A stretch of 64,000 nucleotides of DNA from an uncultured Marinifilum sp. (GTDB lineage: Bacteria; Bacteroidota; Bacteroidia; Bacteroidales; Marinifilaceae), in NCBI RefSeq assembly GCF_963677195.1, contig NZ_OY781918.1, positions 2,096,923-2,160,922 on the forward strand. The letters are read 5' to 3'. The notes below the pieces were generated by a model that saw nothing but the letters and a program-made list of their open reading frames with translations, did not search any database and was not told the origin of the DNA. Within the stretch, counting starts at the first letter, position 1. Every line of letters begins with the position of its first letter. Below, piece by piece: positions 57,393 to 64,000 of this stretch. A program made the position numbers and the translations under genes.

Positions 57393-57600
57393 TCTGGCGG
57401 CTTTTTTCCGACATCGCCAGGGCAGGTGGGGAACCCATAGCTGCAGAAGGCGTTAAAAACAGAATCCCATGAGTGAGGAACGAGCGAATATTATTCTGTT
57501 TAGCCTTTAAAGCGTGATGGGTCACCGATTGGCGTAGTCTTGATTTTTTGTAACTTTTTTATCAAGCAAAAAGTTTAAAAAGCCCCTCCGGCTAGAGGAG
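57393..57600 (+). repeat. M5 structured repeat, copy 11 (core a, CTCC/GGAG tail)
   Basis: 208 bp. The loop of the second hairpin is GAA rather than GTA; stems intact. Confidence 0.85.
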
Positions 57601-57780
57601 AAGGAAGAAAATTAAAGGTCGAAAGTCCAAAGTCGAAAGTCGAAAGTCGAAGGTCAAAAGTCCAAAAGCGCTGCACTGAGCATAGTCGAAGTGTCCTTGC
57701 AGTCATCCTGAGGGAAGCGCAGCGACGAAGGATCTCAAAATAATTAATAATGAGTAATTAAGAATTAATAATTAAAAATA

Positions 57781-58062
57781 TCTGGCGGCTTTTTTCCGAC
57801 ATCGCCAGGGCAGGTGGGGTACCCATAGCTGCAGAAGGCGTTAAGAAAAAAAATCCGTTTTAAAAATGGCTACAAACCTTGTTTAGAATCTTTAGTAAGA
57901 ACTATTACAAGCGATATTGTTTTAATATAAGATAGGCCATTTTTTAAACATTACTTTTTTTTTAGCCTTTAAAGCGTGATGGGTCACCGATTGGCGTAGT
58001 CTTGATTTTTTGTAACTTTTTTATCAAGCAAAAAGTTTAAAAAGCCCCTCCGGCTAGAGGAG
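57781..58062 (+). repeat. M5 structured repeat, copy 12 (core b, CTCC/GGAG tail)
   Basis: 282 bp. Core b carries a linked set of changes (GAACTATTACAAGCGATATT) shared with copy 13 but not with copies 1-5. Confidence 0.85.
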
Positions 58063-58215
58063 AAGGAAGAAAATTAAAGGTCGAAAGTCGAAAGTCGAAA
58101 GTCGAAGGTCAAAAGTCAAAAAGCGCTGTACTGGGCGTAGTCGAAAGTCAGATTGTTAATTAATAATGAGTGAGTAATTAAAAATTAATAATTAAAAATT
58201 AATAATTAAAAATTA

Positions 58216-58498
58216 TCTGGAGGCCCATTGACATCGCCAAAGTAGGTGGGGTACCCATAGCTGCAGAAGGCGTTAAGAAAAAAAATCCGTTTTAAAAATG
58301 GCTACAAACCTTGTTTAGAATCTTTAGTAAGAACTATTACAAGCGATATTGTTTTAATATAAGATAGGCCATTTTTTAAACATTACTTTTTTTTTAGCCT
58401 TTAAAGCGTGATGGGTCACCGATTGGCGCAGTCTTGACCTTTTTGTTTCGTTTTTGGGTTAAGCCAAAAATGAAAAGCCTGTCCGGCTAGAGGACAAG
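58216..58498 (+). repeat. M5 structured repeat, copy 13 (core b, GTCC/GGAC tail)
   Basis: The left arm is altered (TCTGGAGGCCCATTGACATC), disrupting the first stem. The core is like copy 12 and the tail like copies 1 and 2. Confidence 0.8.
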
Positions 58499-58682
58499 GA
58501 AGAAGATTGAAGGTCGAAAGTCAAAAGTCCAAAGTCGAAAGTCAAAAGTCCAAAAGTCAAAAAGCGCTGCACTGAGCATAGTCGAAGTGTCCTTGCAGTC
58601 ATCCTGAGGGAAGCTTAGCGACGAAGGATCTCAAAATAATTAAGAATTAAAAATTAAGAATTAAAAATTAAGAATTAAAAAT

Positions 58683-58942
58683 TTCTGGCGGTTTTTTTCC
58701 GATATCGCCAGGGCAGGTGGGGTACCCATAGCTGCAGAAGGCGTTAAAAACAGAATTCCATGAGTGAGGAACGAGCGAATATTATTCTGTTTAGCCTTTA
58801 AAGCGTGATGGGTCACCGATTGGCGCAGTCTTGACCTTTTTATTCACGATATAATTTTACGGGTGTTCATGGTCTCACTTCGTTCGGCAGTTTCGTTTTT
58901 GGGTTAAGCCAAAAATGAAAAGCCTGTCCGGCTAGAGGACAA
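58683..58942 (+). repeat. M5 structured repeat, copy 14 (core a, GTCC/GGAC tail, loop insertion)
   Basis: Core a is joined to the GTCC tail, a combination not seen in the other copies. About 48 nt (from TTCACGATATAATTTTACGG to CGTTCGGCAG) are inserted in the loop of the CTTGACC/GGTTAAG hairpin. Confidence 0.8.
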
Positions 58943-59110
58943 GGAAGAAAATTAAAGGTCGAAAGTCCAAAGTCCAAAGTCGAAAGTCAAAAGTCCAAAA
59001 GTCAAAAAGCGCTGCACTGGGCCTAGTTGAAGTGACCATTAACCACTGACTATTGACTAATTTGCTGACAACCAACAACCAACAACAAAAAAACACAACA
59101 AAATATACTT

Positions 59111-60253
59111 ATGAATAAAAACAATTATATCATCATTATGGCCGGGGGGATAGGTTCCCGATTCTGGCCCATGAGCACGGCAGCAAAGCCCAAGCAATTT
59201 CTTGATGTATTAGGAATTGGAAAAACCCTATTGCAGCAAACCGTCGATCGATTTAAGAGCATAGCTCCGGCAGAGAATATTTTGGTGGTGACTTCGGCAA
59301 AATACAAGCAGCTGGTACAAGAGCAATGTCCCGAATTACTGGAATCGAACATATTGCTCGAGCCCTGCATGCGCAATACTGCACCCTGTATTGCCTATGC
59401 CTGTTCCAAGATAAAAGGTCTGTGTAAAGATGCCAATATGGTGGTAGCCCCATCGGATCATCTCATTACCAAAGAGGAGGAGTTTATCCGTATCATAGAA
59501 AACGGATTGGCCTTTACCGAAAAAGATGATGTCTTGTTAACACTGGGCATAGAGCCACACAAACCTGAAACGGGATATGGATATATACAGGCGCAGGACG
59601 ATAAATCAAAGGAAAAGAATCAATCCTTGCACATTGGTTCCGAGGGCGTATCTTATGAGACCATGACCAATCATTCGCAGACTATATCCCAAGCAAAGCC
59701 TTTGCAGGTACAGGCCTTTAAGGAAAAGCCCGATTTGCAGACCGCAAAAGAGTATCTCCATAAGGGCAATTACTTTTGGAACTCCGGAATTTTTCTGTGG
59801 TCGCTAAGCAGTATCAGTAAGGCATTCGACAGGCATTTGCCCGATTTAAAGGATATCTTTCGCAAGGGCAAGCAATATCTCAACACCGACAAAGAGCAGG
59901 AATTTATCGATAGCATGTTTCCCTTTTGCCCTAGTATTTCCATCGATTATGGAATAATGGAAAAGGCCGATAACATATATGTACAGCCGGCAGATTTTGG
60001 CTGGTCCGACCTGGGTACCTGGGGATCATTATGGGAAAAACGTGAAAAATCGGAAGAAGGAAATACTGTTGTGGGCGATAAAACCCATCTGTTCGATTCC
60101 TCCAATTGTATTGTTAACATGCCTTTAAATAAGAAGGTAGTGATTCAGGGACTAGAAAACTACATCATTGTAGAAGAAAACGACACCCTGCTAATCTGCA
60201 AAAAAGAAGACGAGCAGCGCATCAAGGAATTCCAGAACGCGGTGAAGGAGTGA
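59111..60253 (+). CDS. manC: Mannose-1-phosphate guanylyltransferase
   Basis: 380 residues, single-domain GMP type without the isomerase half. The nucleotide-binding signature is IMAGGIGSRFWPMS with KPKQFLD. Further motifs are EPCMRNTAPCIAYA, VAPSDH, ETGYGYIQ, FKEKPD, GNYFWNSGIFLW, SIDYGIMEKA and GWSDLGTWGSLWE. It makes GDP-mannose from GTP and mannose-1-phosphate, feeding mannose, fucose or related residues into the polysaccharide. About 35 residues between GYGYIQ and VQAFKEKP are longer than usual; no repeat is visible in that DNA. It is flanked on both sides by repeat blocks. Confidence 0.95.
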   Translation: MNKNNYIIIMAGGIGSRFWPMSTAAKPKQFLDVLGIGKTLLQQTVDRFKSIAPAENILVVTSAKYKQLVQEQCPELLESNILLEPCMRNTAPCIAYACSKIKGLCKDANMVVAPSDHLITKEEEFIRIIENGLAFTEKDDVLLTLGIEPHKPETGYGYIQAQDDKSKEKNQSLHIGSEGVSYETMTNHSQTISQAKPLQVQAFKEKPDLQTAKEYLHKGNYFWNSGIFLWSLSSISKAFDRHLPDLKDIFRKGKQYLNTDKEQEFIDSMFPFCPSISIDYGIMEKADNIYVQPADFGWSDLGTWGSLWEKREKSEEGNTVVGDKTHLFDSSNCIVNMPLNKKVVIQGLENYIIVEENDTLLICKKEDEQRIKEFQNAVKE

Positions 60254-62426
60254 AAAAGTGAAAAGGTGAAAGGGTGTAAAGGTGAATCCCGATGCTTGGG
60301 ACCAGAAGAGCTGGAAGGACAAAGGTGGAAAGGTCAAAGATCCAAAGTCGTAAGTCCAAAATCCAAAGTCCAAAATCCAAAATCCAAAAACCAAAATCCA
60401 AAGTGTCAAAAGGCGCTGCACTGAGCAATAGAAGGCAATTTGTTTTTTTTGCCTGAAGGGCAAACATATTATAGCCCAGGGCAAATGAGCGCAGCGAATG
60501 TCACCCTGGGATAGAAAGTTCCCAAGGTAAATCGTCGCACAGCTTTGTTAAATTAAAGGCAGATGGCTCCTGCGACGAAAGGTGGAAAGATCGAAAAGGT
60601 CGAAAGTCAAAAGTCAAAAATCCAAAGTCCAAAGTGTCAAAAGGCGCTGCACTGAGCAATAGAAGGCAATTTGTTTTTTTTGCCTGTAGGGCAAACATAT
60701 TTATAGCCCAGGGCAAATGAGCGCAGCGAATGTCACCCTGGGATAGAAAGTTCCCAAGGTAAATCGTCGCACAGCTTTGTTAAATTAAAGGCAGATGGCT
60801 CCTGCGACGAAAGGTGGAAAGATCGAAAAGGTCGAAAGTCAAAAGTCAAAAATCCAAAGTCCAAAGTGTCAAAAGGCGCTGCACTGAGTAATAGATGGTA
60901 ATTTGTTTTTTGCCTGAAGGGCAAACATATTATAGCCCAGGGCAAATGAGCGCAGCGAATGTCACCCTGGGATAGAAAATTCCCAAGGTAAATCGTCGCA
61001 CAGCTTTGTTAAATTAAAGGCAGATGGCTCCTGCGACGAAAGGTGGAAAGATCGAAAAGGTCGAAAGTCAAAAGTCAAAAGTCGAAAGTCGAAAGTCGAA
61101 AGTCGAAAGTCAAAAGTCAAAAGTCAAAAGTCGAAAGTCGAAAGTCGAAAGTCAAAAGTCAAAAATCCAAAGTGTCAAAAGGCGCTGCACTGAGTAATAG
61201 ATGGTAATTTGTTTTTTGCCTGAAGGGCAAACATATTATAGCCCAGGGCAAATGAGCGCAGCGAATGTCACCCTGGGATAGAAAATTCCCAAGGTAAATC
61301 GTCGCACAGCTTTGTTAAATTAAAGGCAGATGGCGCCTGCGACGAAAGGTGGAAAGATCGAAAAGGTCGAAAGTCAAAAGTCAAAAATCCAAAGTCCAAA
61401 GTGTCAAAAGGCGCTGCACTGAGTAATAGATGGTAATTTGTTTTTTGCCTGAAGGGCAAACATATTATAGCCCAGGGCAAATGAGCGCAGCGAATGTCAC
61501 CCTGGGATAGAAAATTCCCAAGGTAAATCGTCGCACAGCTTTGTTAAATTAAAGGCAGATGGCTCCTGCGACGAAAGGTGGAAAGATCGAAAAGGTCGAA
61601 AGTCAAAAGTCAAAAATCCAAAGTCCAAAGTGTCAAAAGGCGCTGCACTGAGTAATAGATGGTAATTTGTTTTTTGCCTGAAGGGCAAACATATTATAGC
61701 CCAGGGCAAATGAGCGCAGCGAATGTCACCCTGGGATAGAAAATTCCCAAGGTAAATCGTCGCACAGCTTTGTTAAATTAAAGGCAGATGGCTCCTGCGA
61801 CGAAAGGTGGAAAGATCGAAAAGGTCGAAAGTCAAAAGTCAAAAATCCAAAGTCCAAAGTGTCAAAAGGCGCTGCACTGAGTAATAGATGGTAATTTGTT
61901 TTTTGCCTGAAGGGCAAACATATTATAGCCCAGGGCAAATGAGCGCAGCGAATGTCACCCTGGGATAGAAAATTCCCAAGGTAAATCGTCGCACAGCTTT
62001 GTTAAATTAAAGGCAGATGGCTCCTGCGACGAAAGGTGGAAAGGTCGAAAAAGTAGAAAGGTCTTGAAAAGTCAAAGAGTCGAAGAGTCAAAAGGTCGAA
62101 GATCAAAAACCATTAACCACTGACTATTGACTAATTTGCTGATCGCTGACTGCTGATCGCTGACTGCTGATCGCTGAGAGCTGAAAGCTGGAAAGTCAAA
62201 AGACCAAAGACCAAGTACTGTAAGATAAACAGATAATAAACATCGCGAAAACTATCATGACCATAAGAAAATGAACAGATTGCCGCGGCCTCGTTCCTCC
62301 GCCTCGCAAAGACAGAGGGAATGAGGGGAAGGAAAAAAGTCTGGAAAAGTCGGAAGATCAAAGATCCAATACCCATTAACAATTAACAACAATATCATAC
62401 CCATTTACTAAAAAACCCCTATATCA
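60254..62426. repeat. Repeat block with a tandem array of ~229-bp M3 units
   Basis: Octamers (GTGAAAAA/GTGAAAGG) and a degenerate M4 (60285-60318) come first. Seven M3 units follow: 60450-60578, 60681-60810, 60911-61039, 61217-61345, 61446-61574, 61675-61803 and 61904-62032. Each is followed by an AAAGTCA/AAAATCC heptamer tract and AGGCGCTGCACTGAG. Spacing is 229-231 bp, except after the third unit, where an expanded AAAGTCG/AAAGTCA tract (61056-61165) lengthens it to 306 bp. GCTGACT/GCTGATC heptamers (62138-62190) and M2 (62275-62315) end the block. Confidence 0.85.
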
Positions 62427-63830
62427 ATGATTAGAGAACGAGAATCAGCCTTAGAGAAGCTCAGTGTAGGGCTTCAGGTATTAATTACGCTGGTCTGTTT
62501 TTACGCAGCCTGGTGGGGAACAAACTCTTTTATAAAGCCTGTTGGCGGAGAGTTTATCGAATATAAGATCATTTTTTTACTGATTGCTCCTCTGTGGTTT
62601 GTTTTGCTCGATAATTTCGGATTGGGAAAAATGACCCGTGTAAAAATGTATTCAACCCTTTTAGTCGAATACATGACCGTTGTAGGCATAGGCATGGGCT
62701 TTGTGTTTACAGCCATTGTGATTATGGATTTTGATATGATCTCGCGAATGGTCTTGTTTATTTTTGCGGGTGTAAATTTCTTGGTTCTATTTTCCTACAA
62801 GTTTATCGTATATCGTATCATGAAATTTTTGCGTGGTAAAGGGTATAACTCCCGATCTGTTTTGATTATTGCCGACGATGATTCCTATTATTTTATCGAT
62901 CGCCTTATTGAAACCAAAGATTGGGGATTTAAAGTCTGGGCAATAATGACCGACAGCAAGTACATAAGGGCCAAATACAGAAAGAATTTTACCGTTCTGC
63001 CCGAGCATAAAAAAATGGCAGAGGTAATCGATGGCAAGGCTCTTGATGAGGTAATGTACTGCAAAGGTGCTTTAGATCAGGATGAGATTCGTAGTTTGAT
63101 ATATGCCTGCTCCGAGGTGGGTGTAACCTTTAGAATGCAATCGGAGCTGCTAAGCGTGGTGAGTGTACGTTCGCAGTTGGCCTATTTTAACCAGTTGCCT
63201 TTTCTAACTTTTATGAATACACCAAGTAATTATTTGGCATTAAAAATAAAATCGGCCATGGATTATGTGGGTGCTGCCTTTATTGTTTTGTGTATTTCTC
63301 CTGTTTTACTGATTATTGCTTTGGCCATAAAGCTAAACGATGGCGGACCAATTTTCTTTGCGCAAAAACGTGTGGGCAAGAATGGTCGTCGTTTTCCATG
63401 TCTTAAGTTTAGAACCATGGTGACCAATGCCGAGGCTTTAAAAGCCGGATTAATGGCTCAGAACGAACAGGAAGGGCCCGTTTTTAAGATAAAGAAAGAT
63501 CCGAGGGTAACTCGTATTGGGCATTTCCTACGAAGAACCTCTCTCGATGAGCTGCCACAATTTTTTAATGTCCTTCGGGGCGAGATGTCTATTGTGGGAC
63601 CTCGTCCGCCGGTTCCGGCTGAAGTGCTTCAGTACGAACGCTGGCAACGCCGACGACTAAGCATGAAACCCGGTATTACCTGCATCTGGCAGGTATCGGG
63701 TCGCAATAACATTCCTTTCGATCAGTGGATGAAAATGGATATGCAGTATATCGATACCTGGTCGCTAAAGCTCGATTTTATCCTCTTTCTAAAAACCTTT
63801 AAGGTTATGCTTACTGGCGATGGGCAGTGA
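62427..63830 (+). CDS. Undecaprenyl-phosphate sugar phosphotransferase (WcaJ-like initiating enzyme)
   Basis: 467 residues. Four N-terminal membrane helices, then a CoA-binding-like Rossmann segment (around residues 140-260). A fifth helix ([20 protein letters not shown]) and the bacterial sugar-transferase domain follow ([72 protein letters not shown]). This layout and length match polyisoprenyl-phosphate hexose-1-phosphate transferases, which begin repeat-unit synthesis on undecaprenyl phosphate, usually with glucose or galactose. Here it lies last in the visible locus, about 19 kb after the flippase. Confidence 0.93.
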   Translation: MIRERESALEKLSVGLQVLITLVCFYAAWWGTNSFIKPVGGEFIEYKIIFLLIAPLWFVLLDNFGLGKMTRVKMYSTLLVEYMTVVGIGMGFVFTAIVIMDFDMISRMVLFIFAGVNFLVLFSYKFIVYRIMKFLRGKGYNSRSVLIIADDDSYYFIDRLIETKDWGFKVWAIMTDSKYIRAKYRKNFTVLPEHKKMAEVIDGKALDEVMYCKGALDQDEIRSLIYACSEVGVTFRMQSELLSVVSVRSQLAYFNQLPFLTFMNTPSNYLALKIKSAMDYVGAAFIVLCISPVLLIIALAIKLNDGGPIFFAQKRVGKNGRRFPCLKFRTMVTNAEALKAGLMAQNEQEGPVFKIKKDPRVTRIGHFLRRTSLDELPQFFNVLRGEMSIVGPRPPVPAEVLQYERWQRRRLSMKPGITCIWQVSGRNNIPFDQWMKMDMQYIDTWSLKLDFILFLKTFKVMLTGDGQ

Positions 63831-64000
63831 GAAGCTTGAAGTTCCAAGTTTCAAGTAACAAGTAACAAGCTTCAAGTTCCAAAATCCAAAGTCGAAAGGT
63901 CTTGAAAAGTCAAAAAGTCTATGCTGACCATTGACTAATTTGCTGATTTGTTTTTTTGCCTGAAGGGCAAACATATTATAGCCCAGGGCAAATGAGCGCA
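63831..64000. repeat. Repeat mosaic running off the right edge
   Basis: TCAAGTA/ACAAGTA heptamers (63838-63880), AAAGTCG/AAAAGTC, and a TTGACTAATTTGCTGA segment. An M3 starts at 63957 and is cut by the window end. Confidence 0.75.

Larger units (their letters stand above)
57032..59110. repeat. 2.1-kb repeat mosaic with four M5 copies
   Basis: AAAGTCG, AAAATCC/AAAATCA and ACAACCG heptamers (57120-57262); M1 at 57314-57348, 57702-57736 and 58598-58632; AATTAAA tracts before each M5; M5 copies 11-14. AAAGTCG/AAAGTCC tracts lie at 57618-57665, 58080-58125, 58510-58562 and 58955-59010. ACTGACT/ATTGACT and ACAACCA heptamers (59045-59085) lead into the guanylyltransferase gene. A start-like frame at 57092 (MSKIIQLKAYK) dissolves into the heptamers. 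Confidence 0.8.

Noticed and set aside
28656..58942. M5 as a retron, group II intron or toxin-antitoxin RNA
   Set aside because: No reverse transcriptase, maturase or partner protein gene is nearby, and the stems do not match the domain V-type or msr/msd layouts I know. It is kept as an unclassified structured repeat.
60501..61938. Repeated minus-strand frames of about 70 codons containing FALQAK-type and FDTLDFGF-type sequence
   Set aside because: They are translations of M3 modules and heptamer tracts. Their identity follows the DNA repeat, and they have no ribosome-binding or domain evidence. The same applies to frames at 28017-28433, 29188, 37319, 38115, 38954 and 62131.
60450..62032. 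CRISPR array
   Set aside because: Units are 229 bp and repeated along their whole length, with no unique spacers and no cas genes. The 108-bp and 42-bp arrays fail for the same reason.

Overview
The window reads as the chromosome of a marine-type Bacteroidota, probably Marinilabiliales/Marinifilaceae; the genus is an inference. Supporting signs are a PorP/SprF protein, a gliding-type C-terminal sorting domain, an UpxY-type NusG paralogue heading a polysaccharide locus, and Bacteroidota promoters of the form TTG-N18..21-TAnnTTTG before tRNA and protein genes. Coding DNA is AT-rich. About a quarter of the window is a repeat mosaic.

Layout. 1-6.4 kb: the 3' end of a dipeptidyl peptidase IV gene, three tRNA-Gly(GCC) genes each preceded by a degenerate tRNA-like half, a minus-strand operon (thioredoxin-fold protein, ApbE, DUF4266, DUF3570), a helical-repeat protein and tRNA-Leu(GAG). 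6.4-7.7 kb shows no gene. 7.7-20.3 kb: a surface-protein cluster with a sorting-domain protein, a PorP/SprF protein, a PD40-OmpA-LysM protein and a giant fibre gene of about 2,000 codons. The fibre gene is split by a 2,245-bp IS66 element with an 8-bp target duplication, and is also frameshifted near 19.2 kb. 20.5-27.7 kb: a 1,374-residue DUF4347/cadherin-like surface protein, probably with a broken C-terminus, and a GAF/PAS histidine kinase.

27.7-34.4 kb: a repeat mosaic carrying a second IS66 copy that differs from the first by one base where I compared them, then a TPR/PD40 protein. 34.4-63.8 kb: an exopolysaccharide/capsule region. It has a long structured leader, the UpxY-type gene, three related small outer-membrane barrels, rfbC, a UDP-glucuronate-type epimerase, a flippase, a polymerase, four glycosyltransferases, a pyruvyltransferase, an FrhB-like iron-sulfur protein, a radical SAM/SPASM protein, a mannose-1-phosphate guanylyltransferase and a polyprenyl glycosylphosphotransferase. 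The block from the flippase to the fourth transferase (43.2-51.5 kb) is tightly packed and AT-rich; the flanking genes are separated by long repeat blocks.

The most unusual content is the repeat system. (i) A modular element, called M5 here, occurs 14 times. It is built of consecutive hairpins, with interchangeable cores (a, b, c) and interchangeable tails that show a compensatory base-pair change. (ii) Short double-hairpin and palindromic modules recur: M1 (CATCCTGAGG...GACGAAGGATCTC), M2 (ATTGCCGCGGC...CGCAAAGACAG), M3 (CCCAGGG...CCCTGGG plus TCGTCGCA...TGCGACGA) and M4 (TCCCGA..TCGGGA-CCAGC..GCTGG). (iii) These are joined by microsatellites of unrelated sequence that nearly all have a 7-nt period. 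A relative of M1 lies in frame inside the epimerase gene.
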